This document shows, in pieces, positions 41,942 through 51,019 of a DNA stretch of 64,000 bases; position 1 is the first letter of the stretch; every line of letters starts with the position of its first letter. The translations under genes and the position numbers were made by a program. Under the pieces are notes generated by a model. The model did no database searches. It worked only from the letters and a program-made list of their open reading frames with translations, and was not told the origin of the DNA. The stretch comes from Bog-473 sp963834405 (GTDB lineage: Bacteria > Actinomycetota > Acidimicrobiia > Acidimicrobiales > RAAP-2): assembly GCA_963834405.1 (NCBI GenBank), contig CAWIBX010000003.1:377529-441528 (forward strand), in the 5' to 3' direction.

Positions 41942-43987
41942 ATGCAGCCGGTTGAGACCCCGCGCGTCTACTGCGGCCGGTACGAGCTGACCCACCTGGT
42001 CGCACGGGGGGGGATGGCCCAGGTGTACCGGGCCATGGACCGCCAGCTGGACCGCCCGGTGGCGCTCAAGGTCCTCTTCCCCGAACTTTCGGTCGACCGG
42101 GCCTTCGTAGAGCGGTTCCGCCGGGAGGCCCAGGCGGCCGCCAACCTCTCGCACCCCAACATCGTCCCGGTGTTCGACTGGGGCGAGGACGACGGCACCT
42201 ACTTCATCGTGATGGAGTACGTCGAGGGCCGGCCGCTCTCCGCGGTCCTGCGCGACCCCGAGCGGCTCCCGCCCCGACAGATCGCGACCATCGGCGCCAG
42301 CGTGGCCTCCGCGCTGGCGTTCGCCCACCGGCACAGCGTCGTGCACCGGGACGTGAAGCCCGGCAACGTCCTCCTGACCCCCGACGGCGAGGTGAAGGTC
42401 ACCGACTTTGGCATCGCCCGGGCCGTGAACACCGAGGAGAGTCTGACCCAGACCGGTGCGGTCATGGGCACGGCCGCCTACTTCTCGCCTGAGCAGGCGG
42501 AGGGCAAGGTGGTGGACGCGCGCAGCGACATCTACTCCCTCGGCGTCGTCCTCTACGAAATGTGCGTCGGCAAGCCACCGTTCACCGGCGACTCGCCGGT
42601 GGCGGTCGCCTCCAAGCACGTGCGCGACACCCCGGTACTGCCTCGGGCGGCCAACCCGGCGGTGCCCGCCGCGCTCGAGGCGGTCGTCATGAAGGCGATG
42701 GCCAAGAACCCCGACGACCGTTACGGGTCGGCCGAGGAGTTCCGGGCCGACCTGCTGCGCTTCGCCGACGGGCGCCCCGTCGAGGCCGCCGACCCCGGGG
42801 TCACCTCCATGATGACGGCGGTCGGCGCGGCCGCCACGACCCGGGCGATCACGACGACGGGCCGGACCCAGGCCATCCCCCCGGTGGACTCCGGGCCGTT
42901 CACCACCCAAGAGGATTTGCGCCGCCGCCGGCGGAACCGCTGGCTGGTCGCCCTCCTGATCCTCCTCCTGGTGGCGCTCGCCGTGCTCGGGTTCTTCCTC
43001 CTGCGCTCGGTCGGGGTGTTCGGCGGCAACGTCACCGTGCCGAACGTGGTCGGCGAGCCGGAGAGCGTCGCGACCCAGACGCTGCAGAACGACCACTTAA
43101 GCGTCGGGACCACCACCAGCCGCGCCAGCACGGCGACCAAGGGCACCGTGCTGTCGACCCACCCGGCCGCGGGCGCGTCGGTGTCGAAGAACTCCTCGGT
43201 CAACCTGGTGCTGAGTGCGGGGCCGAACGTGCCCATCGTCCAAGTGCCCAGCGTCGCCGGCCAGCAGTTGGCGGCGGCCATCCAGCAGCTCCAGGCGGCC
43301 GGGTTCACCTACACCGTGAAGTACACCACCAGCGACAAGCCCGAGGGCACGGTGCTCAGCCAGACCCCGGCCGGCGGTGCCAAGGTGCACGCCAACGTGC
43401 CCATTGCGCTCACCGTCTCGGGCACACAGACGTCGGTGTCCGTGCCCAGCGTCCTGGGGCAGTCACCTACCAACGCCGGCGCCCTCCTGACCAGAGCCGG
43501 GCTGAACATCGGGAGCCAGACCAGCGCCTGCTCGAGCCAGTACGGCACCGGGCTGGTCTCGTCTCAGAACCCCGCGGGTGGGGCCAACGTGCCGCCCAAC
43601 ACGGCGGTCAACCTCGTCATCTCAAACGGGTCGTGCGTGTCGGTGCCCAGCGTGATCGGACAGACCGCGTCGAGTGCCCAGTCCCAGATCTCGGGCGCCG
43701 GACTGGTCGCCAACACGACGACCGACACCGCTTGCGCCAACAACGCCCAGCCTGGCAACGTCGACGGCCAGAACCCGGCCGGCGGGGCCGAGGTGCCGAA
43801 CGGCAGCACCGTGAACATCACGGTGTGTCAGCCCGCGACCACGACGACAACGACGAGCACGACGACCCCGTCGAGCAGCACCACCAGCACGACCGGGTCC
43901 GGCGGCCCCAATCCCGGTGGGAATCAGGGAGCCGCCCCCCTCAGCCCGGGCGGCCCGAACAACCACCTGCGGGACCGGTCGTCCTAG
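41942..43987 (+). CDS. pknB: PASTA-domain Ser/Thr protein kinase PknB
   Basis: The kinase domain (residues ~14-275) has the glycine loop VARGGMAQVYRA, Lys43 in VALKVL, the catalytic loop HRDVKPGNV, DFGIAR, and the GTAAYFSPEQA activation segment. One membrane helix (WLVALLILLLVALAVLGFFL) precedes four extracellular PASTA repeats, each with a VPxVxG opening, for example VPSVIGQTASSAQSQI. They sense muropeptides or lipid II. A Thr/Ser/Gly/Pro tail closes the protein. It phosphorylates FHA proteins and cell-wall enzymes. The expected pknA, rodA and pbpA are not adjacent. It overlaps the convergent trpG by 4 bases. Confidence 0.96.
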   Translation: MQPVETPRVYCGRYELTHLVARGGMAQVYRAMDRQLDRPVALKVLFPELSVDRAFVERFRREAQAAANLSHPNIVPVFDWGEDDGTYFIVMEYVEGRPLSAVLRDPERLPPRQIATIGASVASALAFAHRHSVVHRDVKPGNVLLTPDGEVKVTDFGIARAVNTEESLTQTGAVMGTAAYFSPEQAEGKVVDARSDIYSLGVVLYEMCVGKPPFTGDSPVAVASKHVRDTPVLPRAANPAVPAALEAVVMKAMAKNPDDRYGSAEEFRADLLRFADGRPVEAADPGVTSMMTAVGAAATTRAITTTGRTQAIPPVDSGPFTTQEDLRRRRRNRWLVALLILLLVALAVLGFFLLRSVGVFGGNVTVPNVVGEPESVATQTLQNDHLSVGTTTSRASTATKGTVLSTHPAAGASVSKNSSVNLVLSAGPNVPIVQVPSVAGQQLAAAIQQLQAAGFTYTVKYTTSDKPEGTVLSQTPAGGAKVHANVPIALTVSGTQTSVSVPSVLGQSPTNAGALLTRAGLNIGSQTSACSSQYGTGLVSSQNPAGGANVPPNTAVNLVISNGSCVSVPSVIGQTASSAQSQISGAGLVANTTTDTACANNAQPGNVDGQNPAGGAEVPNGSTVNITVCQPATTTTTTSTTTPSSSTTSTTGSGGPNPGGNQGAAPLSPGGPNNHLRDRSS

Positions 43988-44586
43988 GCGGGAGCGGCGG
44001 CCGGTGCCGGCGCCAGCTGGTCCAGGAAGTTGGCCAGGAGCGCCGGTCCCGAGGCGGTCAGCACCGACTCGGGGTGGAACTGCACGCCCTCGACCGGCAG
44101 CTCGCGGTGTCGCAGGCCCATGACGACGCCGTCGGTGGAGGTGGCCGTGACCTCGAGCTCGGCGGGGACCGCGTCCGGCCGCACGACGAGAGAGTGGTAG
44201 CGCGTCGCCACGAAGGGATTCGGCAGCCCGGCGAAGATGCCCGCGCCGTCATGGTGGATCTCCGAGGTCTTCCCGTGCATGAGATGCGGTGCGGGCACGA
44301 TGTCGCCCCCGTAGGCCTGCCCGATGCACTGATGGCCCAGGCAGACCCCGAGCACCGGGATTTCACCGGCCAGCGCCGCTATGGCCTGGAGGCTCACACC
44401 TCCGTCCTCGGGGCGCCCCGGCCCGGGCGAAATGAGCAACGCGTCGGGCCGCGCCGCCCGGATGCCGGCCACGTCAATGGCGTCGTTGCGGAAGACCACC
44501 GGCTCGGCGCCCAGCTCACCCAGTTCCTGGACGAGGTTGTAGACGAACGAGTCGTAGTTGTCGACGACGAGGACCCGGGCGCCCAT
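43984..44586 (-). CDS. trpG: Anthranilate/aminodeoxychorismate synthase glutamine amidotransferase (TrpG/PabA)
   Basis: A 200-residue class I glutamine amidotransferase. RVLVVDNYDSFVYNLVQELG starts the fold, LISPGPGRPEDGG is the oxyanion part, GVCLGHQCIGQAYGG holds the nucleophilic Cys, and VEGVQFHPESVLTASG holds the catalytic His-x-Glu. It delivers ammonia to chorismate for tryptophan or folate. trpG/pabA next to pknB is the standard actinobacterial order. The ATG MGARVLV starts exactly at the fold, 9 bases after a TACGAT -10; the longer frame upstream is non-coding. Confidence 0.93.
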   Translation of the reverse strand: MGARVLVVDNYDSFVYNLVQELGELGAEPVVFRNDAIDVAGIRAARPDALLISPGPGRPEDGGVSLQAIAALAGEIPVLGVCLGHQCIGQAYGGDIVPAPHLMHGKTSEIHHDGAGIFAGLPNPFVATRYHSLVVRPDAVPAELEVTATSTDGVVMGLRHRELPVEGVQFHPESVLTASGPALLANFLDQLAPAPAAAPA

Positions 44587-44595
44587 GGGGCGTGC

Positions 44596-44601
44596 ATCGT
44601 A
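44596..44601 (-). promoter_or_regulatory. -10 element for leaderless trpG
   Basis: TACGAT on the minus strand, 9 bases upstream of the trpG ATG. It faces the crgA promoter within a 61-base divergent gap. Confidence 0.45.
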
Positions 44602-44634
44602 CCGGGCCGCCCGGAGCATCCCCTCCGGGCTGGC

Positions 44635-44640
44635 TAACCT
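44635..44640 (+). promoter_or_regulatory. -10 element for leaderless crgA
   Basis: TAACCT, 7 bases upstream of the crgA GTG, without a ribosome-binding sequence. Confidence 0.45.
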
Positions 44641-44647
44641 CGGCGCC

Positions 44648-44968
44648 GTGGCCACCAAGACCAAGGGACCGGGCGGCGCGTCCCGCAAAGGCAAGTCGGC
44701 GACCGGCCGGACCTCGACATCGAAGATCGGGCGGTACAAGTCGCCCGAGGAGAGCGGCCGGTACACCGCCCCCATCCCCAAGAGCGTGCGCCACAGCCCG
44801 CGCTGGTTCGGCGCGCTGATCCTGATCCTGTTGATCGGAGGCGTGGCGGTCATCACCGTCAACTACCTGGGCCATCTCCCCTTCGCCGCCCACGGTTCGC
44901 CGTGGGGCCTGGTGGTCGGGCTGGGCATGATCTTCTCGGGCTTCCTGCTGGCAACGCGCTACCACTAG
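44648..44968 (+). CDS. crgA: Cell division protein CrgA
   Basis: CrgA is a small actinobacterial membrane protein that coordinates FtsZ, FtsI and peptidoglycan synthesis at the septum. After a basic N-terminus come the motif SPRWFGALILILLIGGVAVI (first helix), a short exterior loop (NYLGHLPFAAHGSPW), and the second helix GLVVGLGMIFSGFLLATRYH, which closes with the conserved A-T-x-W/Y-R end. The 106-residue size is right. GTG start. Position divergent from trpG near pknB is characteristic. Confidence 0.92.
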   Translation: MATKTKGPGGASRKGKSATGRTSTSKIGRYKSPEESGRYTAPIPKSVRHSPRWFGALILILLIGGVAVITVNYLGHLPFAAHGSPWGLVVGLGMIFSGFLLATRYH

Positions 44969-45056
44969 GCACCGGGACCGGGGACCGGCGTCGGCGGCCT
45001 CGCCTTCAGCTCACCGCACGGTTGCCGGCCCCGCCCATCCGGGTAGGACGGGTGCG

Positions 45057-45839
45057 ATGCCCGTTCTGATCGGCACCTCCGGCTGGCAGTACGCGGACTG
45101 GCGCCGGCGCTTCTATCCCGGGGGGTTGGCCCAGTCGAAGTGGCTCGAGCACTACTCCTCGCACTTCGACACGGTCGAGCTCAACAACTCGTTCTACCGG
45201 CTGCCCGACGAGGACACGTTCGCGCGCTGGCGCGCCGCGACGCCCGCGCACTTCGTGTTCAGCGTCAAGGCGAGCCGGTACCTCACCCATGTCCGCCGCC
45301 TGAAGGACCCTGAGGAGCCCGTCCAGCGCCTGATGGCGCACGCCGGAAAGCTGGGACCCAAGCTTGGACCTGTCCTCGTGCAGCTGCCCGCCAACCTGCA
45401 ACGCGACGTCGCCGCGCTCGAGGCGGTGCTGGCCGCATTCCCCCGGCATGTCCGCATCGCGTTCGAGCCTCGCCACGACTCGTGGTTCGTCGAAGAGGTC
45501 ACGGACGTCCTGCGCGCCCACGACGCCGCGCTGTGCCTGATCGACCGCCCCGGCGCCAAGGCACCGGTGTTGCGGACGGCCCGCTGGGGCTATCTGCGCT
45601 TCCACGAGGGCCGCGCCACCCCGAAGCCCTGCTACGGGCGGGCCGCCCTGCGCACGTGGGCTGAGCGCCTGGCGGACCTGTGGTCGCCGGGCGAGGACGT
45701 CTACGCCTACTTCAACAACGACCGCGGCGGCTGTGCAGTCCGCGACGCTCATCGGTTCGCCCTTGCCGCAACGGCAGCCGGACTCGTCCCGTCGACCGTG
45801 CCGAGTGCCCGCGAGGCGGGAACCCCGGGACCGGCCTGA
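45057..45839 (+). CDS. DUF72 family protein
   Basis: The protein shows the DUF72 TIM-barrel pattern: GTSGWQYADWRRRFYPGGL, then FDTVELNNSFYRLP, FSVKASRYLTHVRRLKDP and the closing VYAYFNNDRGGCAVRDA. This family is widespread, structurally similar to sugar-phosphate enzymes, and has no proven reaction. Length (260) is typical. ATG start without a clear Shine-Dalgarno sequence. The last ~20 residues are unique. Confidence 0.9.
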   Translation: MPVLIGTSGWQYADWRRRFYPGGLAQSKWLEHYSSHFDTVELNNSFYRLPDEDTFARWRAATPAHFVFSVKASRYLTHVRRLKDPEEPVQRLMAHAGKLGPKLGPVLVQLPANLQRDVAALEAVLAAFPRHVRIAFEPRHDSWFVEEVTDVLRAHDAALCLIDRPGAKAPVLRTARWGYLRFHEGRATPKPCYGRAALRTWAERLADLWSPGEDVYAYFNNDRGGCAVRDAHRFALAATAAGLVPSTVPSAREAGTPGPA

Positions 45840-46307
45840 CTGCCCGCAGGCCTCGGCGCACGGGGGAACGCGCCGCCGCCCTTGTTCGGAGCGTCCCCGA
45901 AGGGAGGGGCGGCTGGAAAAGCATAAACATCCATCGTTATACTTTTTGCAGAGCGACACCCCTGGGGAACGGACCGTCGGCACCCTCGGAGGACGGACCG
46001 TCGGCGGACGAACGTCCGAATCGACCACCGACCCACACCCCGCACCAACAGTCCCCGCGCATCGGGTCCCAACAGCTCTGAAGACGTGGCGACCCGTGTT
46101 TGACCAGCCTGCCGGGTGGGCATGGAAAACGGCAGCGCCCAACCTGGCCAGGGGGCTGGCGCATACAAGCCACTTCCAAAGGCCTCTCACAGCGAAGCGA
46201 CGCAACACCAACCGAAACAGGAACAGGAACCAGCCACCAAGGGAGGCGCCGATGCCGTGTCTCCTCGGCGGCGGGCCTGCGACCCGGCCGGCCTCCCTGC
46301 TCCCCGC
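45840..46307. other. Intergenic region with short direct repeats
   Basis: 468 bases between the DUF72 gene and the thiolase 3' end. GGACCGTCGG occurs twice (45971-45980 and 45995-46004). A small AT-rich island at about 45916-45945 contains TATACT, a perfect -10-like hexamer pointing rightward, but no gene follows it. I see no coding frame or RNA I can support. Confidence 0.4.
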
Positions 46308-47486
46308 TCAGCCCAGGCGCTCGATGATGGTCGCGTTGGCCAGCCCGCCACCCTCGCACATGGTGAGCAGCCCCCAGCGGCCGTTCGTCCGCTCCAGCTC
46401 GTTGAGGAGCGTCGCCATGAGCTTGCCGCCCGAGGCGCCCAGCGGGTGACCCAAGGCGATGGCCCCGCCGTTGGGGTTCACGATCTCCATGTTCGGGTGG
46501 TGCTCCTTTTCCCACGCGAGCACCACGGAGGCGAAGGCCTCGTTGATCTCCACCACGTCAATGTCGTCGAGCGTGAGCTTGGCCCGCTCGAGCACCGCGG
46601 TCGTCGCCGGGATCGGGCCCGTGAGCATCGTCACCGGGTCGACCCCGGCCAGCGCGAAGGCGTGGAAGCGGGCCCGTGGCCGCAGCCCGAGCGCGTTCGC
46701 CTTCTCCTCGCTCATGATGAGCACGGCCGAGGAGCCGTCGGTGATCTGCGAGGAGTTGCCCGCGGTGATCTTGCCGTCCTCCTTGAAGGCCGGCTTCAGG
46801 TTGGCCAGCGTCTCGACCGTCGAGTCCGGCCGGATCCCCTCGTCGGCCGCGAAGATCTCGTCGGTGTCCTTGCCCTCGTCGTCACGCACCGGCACGGGGA
46901 TGATCTCGTTCTCGAAACGGCCCTCCTCGGTGGCCCGGGCCGCCCGGTGATGGCTCTGGACCGAGAAGGCGTCGAGCTCCTCGCGGGAGATACCCCACTG
47001 GTCGGCGATCATCTCGGCGCCGATGCCCTGGCCGACCAAGCCGCCGCGCTCCGCGTAGCGGGCCATCACCCGGGGGCCGAAGGGGAACCCGTACTCGCGC
47101 ACGACCGAGGACCCCATGGGGGTGTGGGTCATGCTCTCGATCCCACCGGCGACGGCGATGTCGTACGCCCCGGCGATGACGCCCTGGGCCGCGAAGTGGA
47201 TCGCCTGCTGCGACGAACCGCACTGGCGGTCGACGGAGGTGGCGGGCACGGACTCGGGCCAGCCGGCGGCCAGGACCGCGTTGCGTCCCACGTTGAGCGA
47301 CTGCTCCGAGACCTGCATGACGCAGCCCATGACCACGTCGTCGACCAGCGCCGGGTCGAGCTTGTTGCGCTCGGCGAGGGCCTTGAGCGACTCGGAGGCC
47401 AGGTCCACGGCGTGCCAGCCCCGAAGCTTCCCGTTGCGCTTCCCGCCGGCGGTCCGGACGGCGTCGACGATGACGGCGGTGGTCAT
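46308..47486 (-). CDS. Acetyl-CoA acetyltransferase (thiolase)
   Basis: A 392-residue thiolase. The active-site Cys is in VDRQCGSSQQAIH, the His motif in GGAIALGHPLGASGG, and the C-terminal Cys motif in LLTMCEGGGLANATI. EINEAFASVV is also present. It condenses or cleaves beta-ketoacyl-CoA in fatty-acid breakdown. The ATG behind GGAAGGAGA is preferred over a TTG five codons earlier. It is divergent from a hotdog thioesterase gene 148 bases away. Confidence 0.94.
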   Translation of the reverse strand: MTTAVIVDAVRTAGGKRNGKLRGWHAVDLASESLKALAERNKLDPALVDDVVMGCVMQVSEQSLNVGRNAVLAAGWPESVPATSVDRQCGSSQQAIHFAAQGVIAGAYDIAVAGGIESMTHTPMGSSVVREYGFPFGPRVMARYAERGGLVGQGIGAEMIADQWGISREELDAFSVQSHHRAARATEEGRFENEIIPVPVRDDEGKDTDEIFAADEGIRPDSTVETLANLKPAFKEDGKITAGNSSQITDGSSAVLIMSEEKANALGLRPRARFHAFALAGVDPVTMLTGPIPATTAVLERAKLTLDDIDVVEINEAFASVVLAWEKEHHPNMEIVNPNGGAIALGHPLGASGGKLMATLLNELERTNGRWGLLTMCEGGGLANATIIERLG

Positions 47487-47618
47487 GGTTTCTCCTTCCA
47501 ATTCCGGCGGGCCGCTCCCTGCCGGTTCAGAACAAATGCCATCCTACCTGGGCGCGCCCGGGGCACCATTTGGCCCCCGACCAGGGACGGGACCGCTGGG
47601 GCCCGGGTGCGGGCGCAT

Positions 47619-47624
47619 TAGGGT
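47619..47624 (+). promoter_or_regulatory. -10 element for the thioesterase gene
   Basis: TAGGGT, 10 bases upstream of the ATG, leaving at most a very short leader. Confidence 0.4.
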
Positions 47625-47634
47625 CGGCGAGGAC

Positions 47635-48108
47635 ATGGTCAAGGACATGGACCGGTGGCTGGGCGACGGCGGCATGCCCATCATCGACGTCGTCGGCGGG
47701 GCGTTCACCGACTACGGGGTGGACGGCGAGGACCTGGGCTGGGTGGCCGGCACGTTCAGCCCCACCGAGCTGGCCTGCAACCCGCACGGGGTCACCCAGG
47801 CCGGGGTTCACTCGCTGCTCCTCGATGCGTGCATGAACTTCGCCATCAACGCCGCCCTCCCGGGCAAGGCGCGCACCCGCGGCACCCTCGAGATGAAGAC
47901 GGAGTGCATGCGGCCGGCCCTCAAGGGGAACGACTACGTGCTGCGGGGCGAGGTGGTGCGCATGGCGAAGCAGGTCGCCTACGGCGAGGCCACCATGCGC
48001 GACGCCGAGGGCACGCTTGTCAGCCGGGCCACCGGGACCTTTCTGTTGCATCGTCCCGACCCCGCAGACTTCGCCCCCTCCGGCCCGGGCGCCGACCCCG
48101 CCGGCTGA
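47635..48108 (+). CDS. PaaI-like hotdog thioesterase
   Basis: A 157-residue hotdog-fold protein. It has the long helix VTQAGVHSLLLDACMNFAINAAL, the strand RTRGTLEMKTECMRPALKG and a C-terminal strand ending LVSRATGTFLLHRPD, as in the PaaI/DUF4442 thioesterases that cleave acyl- or aryl-CoA. ATG start. The frame is open far upstream, but that part lies in a GC-rich spacer. Next to the thiolase it probably belongs to CoA-ester metabolism. Confidence 0.85.
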   Translation: MVKDMDRWLGDGGMPIIDVVGGAFTDYGVDGEDLGWVAGTFSPTELACNPHGVTQAGVHSLLLDACMNFAINAALPGKARTRGTLEMKTECMRPALKGNDYVLRGEVVRMAKQVAYGEATMRDAEGTLVSRATGTFLLHRPDPADFAPSGPGADPAG

Positions 48109-48883
48109 CCCCTACCGGGTCCCCCGGCCCGGGCCCGGCGTCTGCCTCGTCTGTTGCGGCCCGGCGCCGCCCTCCGACGCCCTGTGTTTCGCGTGCCGCA
48201 CGGTGGCGGCACGTCTCGGCCTGCCGCTGGCGCCGGTCCTGCCGGTGCGGTTGTGCCCCCTGCCGGGGCCGCTCTACGGGGTGCTCATGGGCTACAAGGA
48301 GTCGCCCATCGTGGAGGCGCGCCGGCGCTTCGCACCCCTCGTGCGCGACCTGCTGGCGTCGTTCCTGACCGCCCACGGCGCCTGCGTGGCCGCGGCCGTG
48401 GGTGGCCCCGTCGGCCACGTCCTCGCCGTCCCCTCGACCGCCCGCCCCGACGGCCCGCCCTTGGCGGCGCTGCCCGGGCTTCCTGCGGCCGTGCGGTCGG
48501 CCCTCGACGGCGCGTCCTGGGCACCCAATCTTCTGCGCCGTCGGCCGGCCGTGGACGTCGGCCACATGCGGCCCGACGGGCGCGCCTTCGGGCTGGCGCC
48601 GCCGACGCGGGAGACGCCCACCACCACCACCCTCCGCGCCAGCCGCGCCCTCCTGCTCGATGACACCTACGTCAGCGGCGCCCGCGCCCAGAGCGCGGCG
48701 GCGGCCTTGCGCCATGCCGGCGTGGCGTCAGTGGTGATCGTGCCCGTCGGACGGGTGCTGCGCCCCGATCGCTCCGCCCTCCACGCCGCGTTCCTGCGCG
48801 CCCACCGTGCCGCGACCCGTTCCAGCCCGTCCGGCGTGGACACTTGCGCCCGTTGCGTTCAGGCGCCCACGTCCACCGAGTAG
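48017..48883 (+). CDS. ComF-like phosphoribosyltransferase-fold protein (start uncertain)
   Basis: The protein has a Cys-rich N-terminus (VCLVCCGPAPP followed by DALCFACRT) like ComF zinc ribbons, then a helical hydrophobic middle. A PRPP-binding-like loop LLLDDTYVSGARAQSAAAAL follows, with two aspartates then T-x-x-S-G. A role in DNA uptake or nucleotide metabolism is possible. No ATG or GTG precedes the cysteine region in this frame; a TTG inside the preceding gene is the only conventional start, giving an overlap of 92 bases. The 3' end overlaps the convergent SDR gene by 25 bases. Confidence 0.7.
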   Translation: MSAGPPGPFCCIVPTPQTSPPPARAPTPPADPYRVPRPGPGVCLVCCGPAPPSDALCFACRTVAARLGLPLAPVLPVRLCPLPGPLYGVLMGYKESPIVEARRRFAPLVRDLLASFLTAHGACVAAAVGGPVGHVLAVPSTARPDGPPLAALPGLPAAVRSALDGASWAPNLLRRRPAVDVGHMRPDGRAFGLAPPTRETPTTTTLRASRALLLDDTYVSGARAQSAAAALRHAGVASVVIVPVGRVLRPDRSALHAAFLRAHRAATRSSPSGVDTCARCVQAPTSTE

Positions 48884-49872
48884 CGCACGCCGGTGAGCGT
48901 CTCCGACGCGGCCCACAACCACACCGCCGCATCGGCGTCGCGGGCGTGGCGCGACGGCCGGTCCACCCTTGGCGGCCCCGCCATCCCGAACCAGCGCGCC
49001 GGCCCGATGAACTGCCCGTTGTGCACGTGTCGCGAGGTCGCGGCACAGAGGACGGGGAGGGCACCGGCCGCCGCCGACTGCCCGAACGTCCTTCCGGCGG
49101 TGCGGGCGAGCCTCCGCCGTACCCGGCTGCGGCCCAGGGCGGCGCCGTTGCCGGCCAGGTTGCTCCTCGTCCACCCCGGGTGGGCGGCCAGGGCGGCCGT
49201 CCCCAGTCCCGCCTGGGCCAGGCGCCGGCTCAGCTCCGCCGTGAACAGGAGGTTGGCCAGTTTGGTGGTCCCGTACTCGACCCAGGTGTTGCGTGGCGCG
49301 GTCCCGGCCAGGTCGTCGGGGCGCAGGCGCCCCACCCGGTGCATGTGCGAGCTCACGGTGACCACGCGGGAGCGCGCGGTGGTGACGATGCGGTCCAGCA
49401 GCAGGCCGGTCAACGCAAAGTGACCCAGGTGGTTGGTCGCCATCTGCAGCTCGAAGCCGTCGGCCGTCTGCCGGTAGGGCGTGCCCATGACGCCGGCGTT
49501 GTTGACGAGGAGGTCGAGGCGGGCGTGTGTGCCCAGGAAGGCTGCCGCCGCCTCGCGCACCGAGCCCAGGTCGGCCAGGTCCAGCGGGAGGATCGCCAGG
49601 GAGCAGTCGTCGAGGTCCTTGTCCAGCTCGTCGTAGGTCCGCCGGGCGCGCTCCTCGTCCCGGCAGGCCAGGACCACGTGGGCGCCATGCGCGGCCAGCG
49701 CGCGCGCCGTCTGGTAGCCGATGCCACTGTTGGCGCCCGTCACCAGCGCGACCCGTCCCGTCTGGTCACCGATGTCGTCGGCGCTCCACGCCGCCCGCGC
49801 CGGCTTAGCAGCGACGGCGGCCGCGCCCGCGGTGCCGGCGGCGCTGTCCGCCGCCCGGTCCGACTCGATCAT
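48859..49872 (-). CDS. Short-chain dehydrogenase/reductase, retinol dehydrogenase-like
   Basis: This 337-residue SDR has the cofactor loop VALVTGANSGIGYQTARALAAH with T-G-x-x-x-G-I-G. LLVNNAGVMGTPY and the catalytic pair in VEYGTTKLANLL follow, and the subfamily AHPGWTRSNL block is present, as in WWOX/retinol dehydrogenase types. The first ~25 residues are Ala-rich. The ATG MIESD is preferred; the frame extends five codons to a TTG. A run of CTCCCG repeats separates it from the pirin gene. Confidence 0.9.
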   Translation of the reverse strand: MIESDRAADSAAGTAGAAAVAAKPARAAWSADDIGDQTGRVALVTGANSGIGYQTARALAAHGAHVVLACRDEERARRTYDELDKDLDDCSLAILPLDLADLGSVREAAAAFLGTHARLDLLVNNAGVMGTPYRQTADGFELQMATNHLGHFALTGLLLDRIVTTARSRVVTVSSHMHRVGRLRPDDLAGTAPRNTWVEYGTTKLANLLFTAELSRRLAQAGLGTAALAAHPGWTRSNLAGNGAALGRSRVRRRLARTAGRTFGQSAAAGALPVLCAATSRHVHNGQFIGPARWFGMAGPPRVDRPSRHARDADAAVWLWAASETLTGVRYSVDVGA

Positions 49873-49894
49873 GCGCACACCCGCCAAAGCCTGT

Positions 49895-49918
49895 CTCCCG
49901 CTCCCGCTCCCGCTCCCG
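49895..49918. repeat. CTCCCG hexamer tandem repeat (four copies)
   Basis: Four perfect copies of CTCCCG followed by a decayed fifth, in the gap between the SDR and pirin genes. It is slippage-prone simple sequence with no known role. Confidence 0.8.
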
Positions 49919-49926
49919 CTCCGGGC

Positions 49927-50895
49927 TCAGGCGTTGCCGATGTGGTCCGCCGGCACCGTCCCGAGCTTGCCCGCCTGGAAGTCCTCGAAGGCCTGGGCGA
50001 CCTCGTCACGCGTGTTCATGACGAAGGGGCCGTAGGCGTACACGGGCTCGCCGATGGGCTTGCCACCCAGGACGAGCACGTCGAGCGCCGGGTGCCGCGA
50101 CTCCTGGGCCGTGTCGGCACGGAGGACGAGCGCGTCACCGGCGCCGAAGACGGCGAGCTGTCCCGTGTGGATGGGCTGGGCGTCGGGTCCCACGACGCCG
50201 TGCCCGGACAGCACGTACACGAGGGCGTTGAAATCACGCGGCCAGGGCAGCAGGAGCTCGGCCCCCGGCTCCACCGTGGCGTGCACCAGCGAGATCGGTG
50301 TGTGGGTCGACCCGGGTCCCGGGTGCCCGGCCACGTCGCCGGCGATGACCCGCACCAGCGCGCCGCCGTCGGGAGACGTCAAGAGCAGCACCTCGTCGCC
50401 CTCGATCGGTTGGTAACGCGGGTCGATCCACTTGTCCGCCGCCGGCAGGTTCACCCAGAGCTGGATGCCGTGGAACAGCCCACCGGTGGCGATCAGCTGC
50501 TCGGGCGGCCGCTCGATGTGCAGGATGCCCGAGCCGGCCGTCATCCACTGGGTCGACCCGTTCGTGATGACGCCGCCCCCGCCGATGGAGTCCTGGTGCT
50601 GCATGATGCCGTCGATCATGTAGGTGACGGTCTCGAAGCCGCGGTGCGGGTGCCAGGGCGTCCCCTTGGGCTCGCCCGGCCCGTACTCGACCTCGCCCAT
50701 CTGGTCCATGTGGACGAAGGGATCGAGCTCGGCCATGGACGCACCGGCGAAGGCGCGCCGCACCGGGAAGCCCTCGCCCTCGAAGCTCGACGGCGCGTCG
50801 CTGACGCGGGTGACCGGCCGCAGGGTGACGCCCTCCCCGGCGGGAGTCTCTATCCGGGGCAGGGCCAGGTTGTCGGGAACGGTGACAGCGGGCAT
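49927..50895 (-). CDS. Pirin family protein
   Basis: A bicupin of 322 residues. The N-terminal cupin shows LDPFVHMDQMGEVEYGPGEP and then HPHRGFETVTYMIDG, with the metal-binding His pair, and LHIERPP. The Pirin_C domain follows with an altered cupin. Pirins bind iron; some are quercetinases. The ATG lies after GGAGGTCGCC, where the GGAGG of the sequence serves as the Shine-Dalgarno site. The gene stands between an SDR and an aldo/keto reductase. Confidence 0.92.
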   Translation of the reverse strand: MPAVTVPDNLALPRIETPAGEGVTLRPVTRVSDAPSSFEGEGFPVRRAFAGASMAELDPFVHMDQMGEVEYGPGEPKGTPWHPHRGFETVTYMIDGIMQHQDSIGGGGVITNGSTQWMTAGSGILHIERPPEQLIATGGLFHGIQLWVNLPAADKWIDPRYQPIEGDEVLLLTSPDGGALVRVIAGDVAGHPGPGSTHTPISLVHATVEPGAELLLPWPRDFNALVYVLSGHGVVGPDAQPIHTGQLAVFGAGDALVLRADTAQESRHPALDVLVLGGKPIGEPVYAYGPFVMNTRDEVAQAFEDFQAGKLGTVPADHIGNA

Positions 50896-51019
50896 GGCGA
50901 CCTCCAATGACTACGACACCTCTAAAACACGGCCGGGCCGTCTTCTGTTCCACCGGCCCCACCGGCGTCGGACCGGGGCCGCCCGCGTCGGACCGGGCCC
51001 GCCCGCCTCGGGCGGGCCG

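Noticed and set aside
40754..43096. 780-codon minus-strand frame opposite pstP and pknB
   Set aside because: Shadow frame produced by high GC; no motif, and the kinase and phosphatase are certain.
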